A stretch of DNA of 64,000 bases from Enterobacter ludwigii. Its GTDB lineage: Bacteria > Pseudomonadota > Gammaproteobacteria > Enterobacterales > Enterobacteriaceae. The notes under the pieces were generated by a model. That model was given only the letters and a program-made list of their open reading frames with translations, did not search any database and had not been told where the DNA came from. Below are positions 10,916 to 19,699 of this stretch, piece by piece. The stretch is taken from positions 3,286,001 to 3,350,000 of the forward strand of contig NZ_CP017279.1 in the NCBI RefSeq assembly GCF_001750725.1, in the 5' to 3' direction. Within the stretch, counting starts at the first letter, position 1. The number at the start of each line of letters is the position of its first letter. The translations under genes were made by a program, and so were the position numbers.

Positions 10916-11803
10916 ATGAAGCGTAACCTGAACGATCTTTTTGCTTTTGTCACCGTGGCGCGTGAGGGTAGTTTTACCCGTGCCGCGGCACAGTTGGGCG
11001 TGACCCAGCCCGCGTTAAGCCAGGCCATAACCGGGCTGGAGAACCGGATGCAGATCCGCCTGCTGACCCGCACCACCCGCAGCGTTTCCCCCACCGCAGC
11101 CGGCGAACGCTTGCTCAACGCCATTGGCAACCGTTTCGATGAAATCGAAGCCGAGCTCGACATGTTGACGGAGCTTCGCGACAAGCCCGCCGGCACGGTG
11201 AGGATCACCTGTGGACCCGATGTGTTATCGCGCACCCTGTTGCCTAAGTTGACGCCACTTTTGCGTCAATACCCCGACATTCACATCGAGTTCGATGCCA
11301 ATCACGGTTTTCGCGATATCGTTGCCGACCGCTTCGATGCGGGCGTTCGTATGGGAGATACCATCGATAAAGACATGATCGCGTTGCCGATAGGACCGCA
11401 GTTGCGTATGGCCGCGGTCGCCTCGCCGGACTACTTCGCCCGTCATCCTGTTCCGCAAACGCCGCATGAGCTGACGCAGCACCAGTGTATTAACCAGAGG
11501 ATGATTAAATCCGGTGGGATTTACGTCTGGGATTTTGATCAGGACGGTGGCGATCTGAACGTGCGCGTGAATGGCCAGCTGACCTTTAATACTTCCTGGC
11601 ATATTGTCGAAGCTGCCCTGGCGGGATTCGGGATTGCTTTCCTGCCCGAAGACGAGTTTGGCGATCATATTGCTGAAGGCCGGTTAATCCGCGTGCTGGA
11701 ACCCTGGTGTCTGCCCTTCCCGGGGTATTATCTCTACTACCCGAGCCGAAAGCAGCCGTCGCCGGCCTTTTCGCTGGTGGTGGATGCGTTGCGGATGCGA
11801 TAA
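10916..11803 (+). CDS. LysR family transcriptional regulator
   Basis: This 295-residue regulator has an N-terminal winged helix (FVTVAREGSFTRAAAQLGVTQPALSQAI, residues about 9-36) and a periplasmic-binding-like effector domain with the RFDAGVRMGD motif of the AaeR/DsdC-like branch. The ATG at 10916 is five bases from GAGG; the GTG just before it would be too close. It is divergent from the MFS-hydrolase operon and likely controls it. The effector is unknown. Confidence 0.86.
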   Translation: MKRNLNDLFAFVTVAREGSFTRAAAQLGVTQPALSQAITGLENRMQIRLLTRTTRSVSPTAAGERLLNAIGNRFDEIEAELDMLTELRDKPAGTVRITCGPDVLSRTLLPKLTPLLRQYPDIHIEFDANHGFRDIVADRFDAGVRMGDTIDKDMIALPIGPQLRMAAVASPDYFARHPVPQTPHELTQHQCINQRMIKSGGIYVWDFDQDGGDLNVRVNGQLTFNTSWHIVEAALAGFGIAFLPEDEFGDHIAEGRLIRVLEPWCLPFPGYYLYYPSRKQPSPAFSLVVDALRMR

Positions 11804-11897
11804 CGTTGACCCGATTTCATCGATCATCGCCCTGTGGCCCACATTGTTACGCGCGGCATCGGGCTATTCTCCTCTTCACACTATGAGGAGAATACCC

Positions 11898-12677
11898 ATG
11901 AAAATCACCCAGATTCGTAATGCCACTCAGCTGATTACCTACGCCGGGAAACGCTTTTTAATCGACCCAATGCTGGCCCCGAAGGGCGCTTATCCGGGCT
12001 TCCCCGGCACGGCGCATGCGGAGATCCGCAACCCAATGGTCGAGCTTCCCGTTGACGTCAACACGCTGCTGGAGGCGGATGCCGTGATCGTCACCCATAC
12101 CCATGACGATCACTGGGATCGCGCCGCAGTCGAACTGATCGGCAAAGATAAACCTGTCTTTGTGCAGAACGACAGCGACGCCGCGCTGCTGCGCAGACAG
12201 GGATTTACCCACCTGACGGTGATGACCGAGGAGACGGCGTTTGGCGATATCCGGATCGCGAAAACCCGCGGCGGCCAGCACGGTACCGATCGTGCTTACG
12301 CCGTGCCGGAGCTGGCGGAACGGCTGGGTGAAGTCTGTGGCGTGGTTTTACGTCATCCTGATGAGAAGACGCTCTACATTGTCGGGGATACCATCTGGCG
12401 TGATGAAGTGGCAGCCGATCTGCAAAAGCATCAGCCGGATGTGGTGGTGCTTAACGCGGGCTATGCTCACGTCATCGGGTTTGGGCCGATTATCATGGGC
12501 CAGGAAGATGTGCTCAACGTCCACTTCCTGCTGCCGCAGGCGAAAATTGTGGCGACCCATATGGAGGCCATCAACCACTGCCTGTTGACCCGCCATGCGC
12601 TGCGTGAGTACGTTGACGCGAACCTGATTGGTGATGCGGTGAGCATTCCCGAGGATGGTGAAACCGTTATATTCTGA
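11898..12677 (+). CDS. Metallo-beta-lactamase-fold hydrolase (UlaG-like)
   Basis: This 259-residue enzyme carries the metal-binding motif HTHDDHWD (His67, His69, Asp71, His72), further candidate ligands in RGGQHGTD and GDTIWRD, and a late histidine in VATHMEAINH. The ATG at 11898 is preceded by AGGAG. Relatives are L-ascorbate-6-phosphate lactonase-type hydrolases and other uncharacterised proteins of the family. The AraC gene starts 26 bases downstream, so the two may be one transcript. The substrate is not visible from sequence. Confidence 0.82.
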   Translation: MKITQIRNATQLITYAGKRFLIDPMLAPKGAYPGFPGTAHAEIRNPMVELPVDVNTLLEADAVIVTHTHDDHWDRAAVELIGKDKPVFVQNDSDAALLRRQGFTHLTVMTEETAFGDIRIAKTRGGQHGTDRAYAVPELAERLGEVCGVVLRHPDEKTLYIVGDTIWRDEVAADLQKHQPDVVVLNAGYAHVIGFGPIIMGQEDVLNVHFLLPQAKIVATHMEAINHCLLTRHALREYVDANLIGDAVSIPEDGETVIF

Positions 12678-12703
12678 GCATCACCAGGGGAAAGGAGAGA
12701 TAC

Positions 12704-13657
12704 ATGGCGCTAATCAACGTCGCGATTGTTGCGGTAGACGGGTTCAGCCCGTTCCACTACTCCGTTCCCTGCATTTTGTTTGGTGATACGGTATCCGGCA
12801 AAAAGCGCTTTAGTGTGTTGATCTGCGCCGAAAAACCGGGATTACTGACATCCACAGACGGGTTTGCGCTTAACGCGACTCACGATTTCTCCGCCATCGG
12901 CCAGGCAGATATCGTCGTGGTGCCTTACTGGCAGCATGTCCAGCAACGCCCGCCCCAGACGCTTCTCGACAGCCTGGTCCAGGCCAGAGACAACGGAGCG
13001 GAGATCGTCGGGCTTTGTCTGGGGTCGTTTGTGCTGGGTTATGCGGGCATTCTCGACGGTAAACGCGCGGCCACGCACTGGGAGTTTGAACATCAGTTTC
13101 AGACGCTTTTCCCGGACGTAAAGCTGGATATCAATGCGCTCTACGTCGATGATGGCAATATCATCACCTCTGCGGGTACCGCTGCCGCGCTTGACTGCTG
13201 CCTGTACATCATCCGCCAGCGCTTTGGCAGCGTGGTCGCTAACCAGATTGCCCGCCGTATGATCGTGCCGCCACACCGCGAGGGGGGGCAGGCACAGTTT
13301 ATTGCCCAGCCGGTACCGAAAGATACCCGTGACGGACGAATCAACTCCCTGATTGACTATCTCCAGCAGCACATTGCCGAACCGCATAATCTGGACTCGC
13401 TGGCAGAGGTGGTATCGATGAGCCGCCGCACGCTTACCCGCCATTTTATAAAAGCCACCGGGATGAGCGTGGCCGACTGGCTGACCACCGAGCGCATGCG
13501 GCGCAGCCAGATATTGTTAGAAGCCGGGAATATGCCCATTGAAAGCGTGGCAGAGCTGGTAGGGTTTAACTCTGCGGTGACCTGGCGCCAGCAATTTAAG
13601 GCGCGTTTTGGCGTGAGTCCGGCAGAATGGCGTAAGACTTTTCGGCTTCGTCATTAA
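12704..13657 (+). CDS. GlxA/FtrA-type AraC regulator with DJ-1/PfpI domain
   Basis: This 317-residue regulator has an N-terminal DJ-1/PfpI class I amidotransferase-like domain (residues about 1-170) with the nucleophile-elbow cysteine in GLCLGSF (Cys105). A C-terminal AraC double helix-turn-helix follows from about residue 215 ([17 protein letters not shown] and [20 protein letters not shown]). These proteins sense small molecules through the amidotransferase-like domain. It probably controls the metallo-beta-lactamase-fold gene just upstream. Its stop codon abuts the remains of a CdiA gene. Confidence 0.86.
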   Translation: MALINVAIVAVDGFSPFHYSVPCILFGDTVSGKKRFSVLICAEKPGLLTSTDGFALNATHDFSAIGQADIVVVPYWQHVQQRPPQTLLDSLVQARDNGAEIVGLCLGSFVLGYAGILDGKRAATHWEFEHQFQTLFPDVKLDINALYVDDGNIITSAGTAAALDCCLYIIRQRFGSVVANQIARRMIVPPHREGGQAQFIAQPVPKDTRDGRINSLIDYLQQHIAEPHNLDSLAEVVSMSRRTLTRHFIKATGMSVADWLTTERMRRSQILLEAGNMPIESVAELVGFNSAVTWRQQFKARFGVSPAEWRKTFRLRH

Positions 13658-13659
13658 TT

Positions 13660-14909
13660 TATTACTGCTTCCTCGGCGATGCGGCGTTCGATACCCGCTA
13701 TGTTTCCAACGTAGTGCTCGACCAGACTGATAACCGCTACCTGAACGGTATCGGCTCCGATCTGGATCGGATGCGCTATCTGATGGATAACGCCGCGGCG
13801 GCGCAGCAGTCGCTGGGCCTGCAGTTTGGCGTCTCGCTGACTGCGGATCAGATTGCTGCGCTCGACCACAGCTTACTGTGGTGGGAGAAGGACGCTGTCA
13901 ACGGCGAAACGGCGAAACGGCGAAACGGTGATGGTGCCGAAGCTTTACCTGTCGCCGAAGGACGTTACCGTCAATAACGGCAGCGTGATTGCGGGCAACA
14001 ACGTCACCCTGAAGGGGGGAAGCATCACCAACAGCAGGCGCTGTGGGGGCGGCATCCGGCGAACTGATTGCGACAGCGATTGCCAGACAGCTCTATCCGG
14101 ACACAGATCCGTCGACGCTGACGGAAGAGCAGAAGCAGACCGTGAGTACGCTGGCATCTGTTTCAGAGGGCATAGCTGGCGGGCTTGCCGGGGGAAATAC
14201 GGCTGGTGCGGCGGCCGGGGCCAGTACAGGGAAGAATAGTGTTGAGAATAATTTATTCGGCGGTAGTGAAGAGGCTCAGGCAGCGTGGATACGCCAGCAC
14301 GGCGTCGATATGGCGACCTGTTCCGATAATCCGAGTGGGGCCGCATGTCAGAAAGCAATGAATGAACGTGATGCCGTAGGGGTGGCGCTTGCAACAGGCA
14401 GTGTAGCTCTCTTACCCGGTAGCGCTCAGGTCTTATGGGGATTAGGCGCAGGTGCTAATGCTGGTATCAACTATCTAGCTGATGGAACTATAGACCCAAC
14501 AACAGCTATTATTGGTGGCTGGGTTAATGTGATCAGTGCCGGAAATGGTATTGGAGGAACAGTTGGCTGGAATGCGGCCGGAGGTGCATTAGGAAACTGG
14601 CTTGAAGGTAAAGATCCAATATCTGGTGCGTTAGTAAATGGTGCAGGTTCCGTTGTGGGTTATGGCATTGGCAATGGCCTTAAATGGGGAGTTAACGCTG
14701 GTGCGAACTGGTGGAAAGGTGGTTGGGATCCCAAGTTTAACACTGACCTAAGACAGTTTACTGAAGTAAAAGGGGATTATGGTCTTTCAAAAGAAATGAA
14801 ACCAAGCAATGTGCCAAGCTCAATTGGTGACATTGGTGGTAGTATTTCTTCAGAAGTTGGAGGTAAGTATACAGAGTATAAAATGAAGCAAGTAGGAGAT
14901 GGTAGATGA
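13660..14909 (+). pseudogene. Remnant cdiA: filamentous fragment fused to VENN pretoxin and C-terminal toxin module
   Basis: Three frames together encode parts of a CdiA/filamentous haemagglutinin exoprotein. Frame 1 (13660 to about 13903) gives [17 protein letters not shown] and [18 protein letters not shown], internal FHA-region sequence. Frame 2 (after the 8-bp repeat, to about 14036) gives [19 protein letters not shown] and [13 protein letters not shown]. Frame 3 (open from GTG 14043 to 14909) gives [16 protein letters not shown], the pretoxin region, and VENNLFGG, the motif that marks the start of CdiA-CT toxins. The toxin half has about 220 residues and is very rich in Gly and Ala. No signal peptide, TPS domain or cdiB is present. 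The last frame is intact and overlaps the next gene by four bases, so an orphan CT/immunity module is preserved. Confidence 0.8.
13903..13926 (+). repeat. Three tandem copies of the 8-bp unit GGCGAAAC
   Basis: Perfect copies lie at 13903, 13911 and 13919. The protein before and after them reads in frame if only one copy is present (NGET-VMVPK), so two extra copies add 16 bases and shift the frame. This looks like slipped-strand expansion. Confidence 0.85.
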
Positions 14910-15139
14910 AAATACTAAAATATACTCTTCCTCTGGTTTTTTTTATAGTATTTAGTATGGTTTCAATTTTTCTGACAGGGATCGTTTTATATGCATGCGG
15001 AGAGGTTTTTTTCTTAGTTTATAAAGGAATACCAATATCTTTTTCACCGAGTATTATTTTGTTTTTAGGTAAAATAAGTATATACATTGGTAGTTTTGCT
15101 GGAGTAATGTTATTGATCGCTAACGTGCTAAAAAAATGA
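14906..15139 (+). CDS. Small two-helix membrane protein, probable CdiI immunity protein
   Basis: This 77-residue protein has two hydrophobic segments (about residues 6-34 and 46-73), with a lysine-rich end (VLKK). It starts inside the last codon of the toxin module (ATGA overlap), the classic cdiA-cdiI arrangement. It is much more AT-rich than the core genes, as immunity genes usually are. A membrane immunity protein suggests a toxin that acts at the inner membrane; the E. coli EC93 immunity protein is also a short two-helix membrane protein. No sequence match is claimed, so the function is inferred from position, size and topology. Confidence 0.6.
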   Translation: MKILKYTLPLVFFIVFSMVSIFLTGIVLYACGEVFFLVYKGIPISFSPSIILFLGKISIYIGSFAGVMLLIANVLKK

Positions 15140-15270
15140 TAAAATTCGGCAAGTTGTAGCAAAAAATAATGGGCTGGATCTGAGGCATAATTACTGTGAT
15201 ACAACATTCCAGTGTCTTGATTACCCATAAAAAATAAAAATACATATGGTATATCTGAGAAAAGAGTAAA

Positions 15271-15304
15271 ACTAAGATCTCGGTTACTGAACCGGGATCT
15301 TAGT
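15271..15304. terminator. Inverted repeat downstream of the CDI module
   Basis: The 305-base gap 15140-15445 has no convincing gene. Its main feature is this hairpin: ACTAAGATC pairs with GATCTTAGT, continuing with a TCGGTT/AACCGG pair around a four-base loop. It may terminate transcription from the immunity gene, although a T run is lacking. Short CAGCCCTT duplications near 15344 look like island-edge debris. Confidence 0.5.
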
Positions 15305-15445
15305 CATTCACATATCTTTGGCTGGTCAATACTGACGACGCTCAGCCCTTCAGCCCTTCAGCGCATCCCCGCAGTTCACTGGTGGTTGGTCGAAGGCGTT
15401 GTCACTTATTAATCACTCAATTTGATGAAGCAAGAAGACAAAAAA

Positions 15446-16534
15446 CTACCCCAACCTCTCCACCCTCGTCTCCCCCTCCACCATCGACAGTTGATACAGC
15501 GAAAACGACCGCTGCTTCTCAATCAAATTCGCCAGCTCCGGCGAGTGGCTGGTGAGCCAGATCTGCGAGTAGCGGCTGGCCTCGGCGATCAAGCTCGCCA
15601 GCGCGGGCAGCATCTGCGGGTGCAGGCTGTTTTCCGGTTCGTTCAACGCGATAAAGGCCGGTGGGCGTGGGCTTAACAGCGCTACCGCCAGGCACAGGAA
15701 GCGCAGCGTCCCGTCGGAAAACTCTGCGGGTTCCAGCGGCCTGCTCAGCCCCTCGCGCTGCATCATCATGCGAAAACGTCCGCCGGTGTTGTCGCTGTAA
15801 AACTCGCAGCCGGGGAAGGCCTGGTCGAGAATGCGCATCAGCAACATTTCATCGCCAATCTCGACAATGGTTTGAAATGCGGCCGCCAGGTTGGCGCCGT
15901 CGCTGGCCAGTACCGGGGAGCGGAAACCGACCTGCGGGGCACGCATCGCCGAGCCGGACGAGACGGAAAATTCATGATAAAAGCGCCAGTTACGCAGGGA
16001 CTCGCGCATCTGCGACACTTCCGGGTAGAGATGCGGTTCGCCGAGCTGCCCGAACACCGATTCGTTTTCATACAGCGTGCCGCTGTGAGTCACTTTTTCG
16101 TGGTGCACGTTGTTGAGAAATACCGCCTGATTCCTGCGCTTCATCAGCTGTGATGAAGGGCGACGGCGCTGACCGGTAAGCCAGATGGACTCTTCTTTAA
16201 TGACCGGATCGAGCTGAAACTGGGAGGGATAGGGCAGTTGCTCGACAAAGCCCACCTGCAGCTCGTACTCGTAAGTGTCCGTTTCCACCGCGAGGTTCAT
16301 CCGCCGGAGCTGGTCGCTACGGGTCTTACCTGCCCAGAACACCTTCAGAATACCGCCTTCATTTGCCAGCGCCTGGGAGAACTGCCCCTGCGCCGCGCTG
16401 TGCATCAGGTGTATCGCCTTGTAGATATTCGATTTCCCGGTACCGTTGGGGCCGAAGACGATATTGAGCGCTTCCAGCTCCAGCGACATGTCGCGAATCG
16501 AGCGGTAGTTTTGGATGTGCAGGCTTTTGATCAC
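15446..16534 (-). CDS. AAA ATPase of the RecF/OLD-like (COG4637) type
   Basis: This 362-residue SMC/RecF-like ATPase of unknown function has Walker A GPNGTGKS (about residues 29-36), an ABC-type signature EFSDGTLRFL and a Walker B region FIALNEPENSLHP followed by LTSHSPELANLIE (H-loop). The Walker B has Asn where Asp is usual. The GTG start at 16534 has AAGGAG seven bases upstream; the longer frame starting at 16597 has no ribosome site. There is no TOPRIM nuclease domain and no UvrD-like neighbour, so it is not a canonical OLD/Gabija system. The nearest genes look unrelated. Confidence 0.78.
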   Translation of the reverse strand: MIKSLHIQNYRSIRDMSLELEALNIVFGPNGTGKSNIYKAIHLMHSAAQGQFSQALANEGGILKVFWAGKTRSDQLRRMNLAVETDTYEYELQVGFVEQLPYPSQFQLDPVIKEESIWLTGQRRRPSSQLMKRRNQAVFLNNVHHEKVTHSGTLYENESVFGQLGEPHLYPEVSQMRESLRNWRFYHEFSVSSGSAMRAPQVGFRSPVLASDGANLAAAFQTIVEIGDEMLLMRILDQAFPGCEFYSDNTGGRFRMMMQREGLSRPLEPAEFSDGTLRFLCLAVALLSPRPPAFIALNEPENSLHPQMLPALASLIAEASRYSQIWLTSHSPELANLIEKQRSFSLYQLSMVEGETRVERLG

Positions 16535-16595
16535 AGGCAGGCTCCTTTTTTGCACTGTAGGCCTGTATATAATTACAGTCTTTAAGGTTAAATGC

Positions 16596-16626
16596 AAAAA
16601 AAGAGACGACAGTGAGGGTGTCGTCT
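16596..16626 (-). terminator. Rho-independent terminator of the ybgA-like gene
   Basis: On the minus strand AGACGACA pairs with TGTCGTCT across a seven-base loop, then a short CTC leads into a run of seven T (16602 to 16596). It lies just after the stop at 16683. Confidence 0.75.
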
Positions 16627-16682
16627 AAACGGGGTACTGCTTTGGGCCTCTGAGGGTCAATGGGGCCTTCGCATTTTTATGA

Positions 16683-17642
16683 TCACTTGACTGCCAGACG
16701 CAGACCCAAATCATCAGGATAGGGATCAAAGTAGTTTTGCGTCATCAGATACCGGTCAGGGTATTCGGCCAGGTAGTGCTTCAGCAGCGTGATCGGCGCG
16801 AGGATGGGCAACTGCCCGTTACGGTAGTGCAGGATCACGTCGCGAAGTTCGCCGCGCTGGCGGCTGTTTAGCTGGTTACGGAAATACCCCTGAATATGCA
16901 TCAACACGTTGGTGTGATTTTTCCGCGAGGCCGGTTTCTTCAGGATGGTCATCAGCTTTTCGCGGTACGCCACAAAGAAGGCGTCCAGATCTTCCCACTC
17001 GTGCAGCGTGGCAACGAACGGGCCGATTTCACGATAACCCGCCTGATGGTGCGCCAGCAGCTGAAGTTTGTAGCGGCTGTGGAAGTCCAATAGCGCACGG
17101 CGCGTCAGACCCTGGGCGCGCAGTGTGTTCAGTTCATGAAGCGCGAAAACACGCTCAACAAAGTTTTCCCGCAGCACCGGCTCGTGCAGGCGGCCATCTT
17201 CTTCCACGGGTAACCACGGCAGGGTTTCAAGGAGGGTGGCAGTGAACAGCCCGACACCCTCCTTGCGGCCCCGGTTGCCGTTTTCATCATACAGCCGCAC
17301 GCGTTCCATGCCGCAGCTGGGGGATTTTGCACAGACGATAAAGCCCGCCAGATCGCCGATTTTAGGCACATAATCTGCCGTAAAGTCAGCCATCTTTTGC
17401 GTAACGTCTTCGTGCGGGGCGTGGCTAAAACGCATCTGTGTTTCACCGCTGTCCGTCACGATAAGACGCAGTGCAGGGCGTGGCGTCGGCAGACCAATGG
17501 CCATCTCAGGGCAGACGGGCCTGAAATTCACCCACTGGGCCAGTTCGTCCATGACAAAGCCCATACGCTTATGTCCGCCGTCGAAGCGAACGGCGGAACC
17601 GGTCAAACATCCGCTAATACCGATTACAGGTTTCATTGTCAT
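16683..17642 (-). CDS. YbgA-like protein with DUF523 and DUF1722 domains
   Basis: This 319-residue protein has an N-terminal DUF523 domain (residues about 1-150; GISGCLTG near the start and CAKSPSCGMER, both cysteine-bearing) and a C-terminal DUF1722 domain (about 190-315; LLAHHQAGYREIGPFV, HPxG-like FRNQL). E. coli YbgA contains only the second domain, so this is the longer form. A GGAG sits nine bases before the ATG. The function is not established; links with photolyase and DNA-damage genes are known for relatives, but no such neighbour is seen here. Confidence 0.82.
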   Translation of the reverse strand: MTMKPVIGISGCLTGSAVRFDGGHKRMGFVMDELAQWVNFRPVCPEMAIGLPTPRPALRLIVTDSGETQMRFSHAPHEDVTQKMADFTADYVPKIGDLAGFIVCAKSPSCGMERVRLYDENGNRGRKEGVGLFTATLLETLPWLPVEEDGRLHEPVLRENFVERVFALHELNTLRAQGLTRRALLDFHSRYKLQLLAHHQAGYREIGPFVATLHEWEDLDAFFVAYREKLMTILKKPASRKNHTNVLMHIQGYFRNQLNSRQRGELRDVILHYRNGQLPILAPITLLKHYLAEYPDRYLMTQNYFDPYPDDLGLRLAVK

Positions 17643-17744
17643 GGTGTGTGTCTCCAGTTCGTATATCTAAAACTTACACAACATGAGTAATTTGTCCAAG
17701 TATTGGCGGAGTTATTTTTTATTATCCTTTAAAATCAATACGGC

Positions 17745-18155
17745 TTAACTGCCCTTGTAGGTCGAGTAGCCGTACTGGCTCAGCAGAAGCGGGATGTGAA
17801 GTTTCTCGTTGGTTCGGGTCACGGTAAATAGCACTGGGATCTCCGGGAAGAAGGTGTCCAGCTTTTTGCCGTGGAAGTAATCAGCGGTTTTAAAGGTCAC
17901 TTTATACACGCCTGGCTGCATGTCCTGATCCTGCGGATAGAGTGATTTGATACGTCCGTCGTGGTCGGTTTTGCCGCTGGCAATCTGGGTCCATGTGTTC
18001 TGCTGCTGCTTCTCCAGCGTGACGGTAACGTCAGATGGCGGCATCCCGGTTTGCTGGTCGAGAATATGTACGCTCAGGGTGCCGGCAGGGGCGCTAAAGG
18101 CGACAGGGGTAAAGGCCATGGCGGCCAGCATCAGCAGAGGGGTTGTTTTTTTCAT
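17745..18155 (-). CDS. hiuH: 5-hydroxyisourate hydrolase, periplasmic transthyretin-related protein
   Basis: This 136-residue enzyme hydrolyses 5-hydroxyisourate in ureide (urate) breakdown. An N-terminal signal peptide (to about residue 21, ending AFSA) sends it to the periplasm, as in E. coli HiuH. Active-site residues are visible: His in LSVHILDQQTG, Arg in DHDGRIKSL and His in LHIPLLLSQ. The family ends in YRGS; here the end is YKGS, a conservative change. No other urate-degradation gene lies nearby. The sequence after it to the next gene holds nothing else recognisable. Confidence 0.9.
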   Translation of the reverse strand: MKKTTPLLMLAAMAFTPVAFSAPAGTLSVHILDQQTGMPPSDVTVTLEKQQQNTWTQIASGKTDHDGRIKSLYPQDQDMQPGVYKVTFKTADYFHGKKLDTFFPEIPVLFTVTRTNEKLHIPLLLSQYGYSTYKGS

Positions 18156-18254
18156 TGTGTTTTCCTGTGGGGTTGTCAGTCACAAGAAAACGTTAGCATT
18201 TGCGGGACGGAAAAATATTCAACTTTTCGTGAAGTTTACCGCAGGAGAAAATAA

Positions 18255-18980
18255 TCAGAGGATAATCACTTCAAGGGATACCTGCTGCTGCCACTGTGCC
18301 ACCTGCTTTTTCCGTGCGGCGGTCAGTTTACCGCTGGTCACCAGAAGCCATTTGCGCTCGGGGAAAATCTCAGGCGCCAGTGACGTGGAGGGGGTAGGCA
18401 AAATATCGATACGGTGCCCTTGTCCGGTACGCGTCAGGGCCTCGAGCCAGATTTCACACGGGTCATTCAGGTACCAGCCACTGAGCAGGATGTTATCACC
18501 CGGCGCTTTTTTGTCGCCCTCAAGGCAGAACGAGGCATAGGCGATGATAATGCCGTCGAGGATCTCGCGCAGGGTCATGGCGGCAGGGATGTTTGCTGAC
18601 ATCTGGCTGCGCAACGGACGCAGCACATTTGCAACCAGCTCTGGCCTGGGGTATTCGCGGCCAGCGTCGTAAATCATCTGGCGCAGGGACTCAATTTTCC
18701 CGTCCTGCAGGCGTTGCAGCATGGTCTCAAGCAACGTTTGCCAGTTGTTGGTCCGGCGCGGGACGGGGCGTTCCAGTAGCGGTTTGACCTGGCCGATGGG
18801 CACGCCTTTTTTCACCCAGTCGAGGATTTTCAGTGCCTGCTGGACGTCCTCATCACTGTACTGGCGATGGCCGCCCTCCGTGCGCAGTGGCTTGAGTAAA
18901 CCATAGCGACGCTGCCATGCCCGCAGCGTCGTGGCGGTGATCCCGCTGAGTCTGGCGAATTCGCCGATGGAGTAAGCCAT
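18255..18980 (-). CDS. MerR family regulator, MlrA/BluR-like
   Basis: This 241-residue regulator has an N-terminal MerR winged helix (YSIGEFARLSGITATTLRAWQRRYGLL, split here by description: the helix-turn-helix lies at residues 3-24, the wing carries GGHRQYSDED). The C-terminal half resembles the B12-binding-like domain of MlrA and BluR but I see no cobalamin histidine motif. In E. coli these proteins control csgD or the YcgF light response. It is divergent from blc with 117 bases between starts, so it could regulate that lipocalin gene. It is not MlrA itself, which lies elsewhere in E. coli. Confidence 0.78.
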   Translation of the reverse strand: MAYSIGEFARLSGITATTLRAWQRRYGLLKPLRTEGGHRQYSDEDVQQALKILDWVKKGVPIGQVKPLLERPVPRRTNNWQTLLETMLQRLQDGKIESLRQMIYDAGREYPRPELVANVLRPLRSQMSANIPAAMTLREILDGIIIAYASFCLEGDKKAPGDNILLSGWYLNDPCEIWLEALTRTGQGHRIDILPTPSTSLAPEIFPERKWLLVTSGKLTAARKKQVAQWQQQVSLEVIIL

Positions 18981-19097
18981 GTCCGTGTCCAGAGTGGAGG
19001 AATACTCTCAATATACTACGAATTTTCCCTCACGGGATGAAGCGCCGTAACGGTGCACTACACTTTACTTCCAACCGTGCAAATGAAAGGAATTCTC

Positions 19098-19622
19098 ATG
19101 AAACTATGGCCTGTTGTGACGGGTGTCGCCATTGCCCTGACTCTGGTGGCCTGCAAATCCCCTACGCCACCGAAAGGCGTAAAGCCCATTTCAAATTTTG
19201 AAGCCAGCCGCTATCTCGGCAAGTGGTATGAAGTTGCCCGCCTGGAAAACCGCTTCGAACGCGGGCTGGAGCAGGTGACCGCCACCTACGGCGAGCGCAG
19301 CGACGGTGGCATCAGCGTGCTTAACCGGGGTTTCGACCCGGTCAAAAACAAGTGGAATGAGAGTGAAGGCAAAGCGTACTTTACCGGCGAACCGACGACG
19401 GCAGCGCTGAAGGTGTCGTTCTTCGGCCCCTTCTACGGCGGCTATAACGTGATCAAGCTGGACGATAAGTACCAGTATGCGCTGGTGAGCGGGCCGAACC
19501 GCGACTATCTGTGGATCCTGTCTCGTACGCCGACGATTCCGGATGCCGTGAAGCAGGACTACCTGAATACCGCACGCAGTCTGGGCTTCAAGGTTGATCA
19601 GCTGGTGTGGGTTAAGCAGTGA
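19098..19622 (+). CDS. blc: Outer-membrane lipocalin Blc
   Basis: This 174-residue lipoprotein lipocalin binds lysophospholipids at the outer membrane and is stress-induced in E. coli. The lipobox LVAC places the lipid on Cys19. The lipocalin signature is clear (YLGKWYEVARLENRFERG), and so is the second motif (YALVSGPNRDYLWILSR). The ATG at 19098 has AAAGGA just upstream. It is divergent from a MerR regulator, unlike in E. coli where blc is next to ampC and sugE. Confidence 0.93.
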   Translation: MKLWPVVTGVAIALTLVACKSPTPPKGVKPISNFEASRYLGKWYEVARLENRFERGLEQVTATYGERSDGGISVLNRGFDPVKNKWNESEGKAYFTGEPTTAALKVSFFGPFYGGYNVIKLDDKYQYALVSGPNRDYLWILSRTPTIPDAVKQDYLNTARSLGFKVDQLVWVKQ

Positions 19623-19699
19623 AGATCGTGCTTTCTTCGTAGGGTTTTACTGGCTCGCCTGGATAGACTTCCGTTAAAAGCTCAACGGGAGACGACGAC

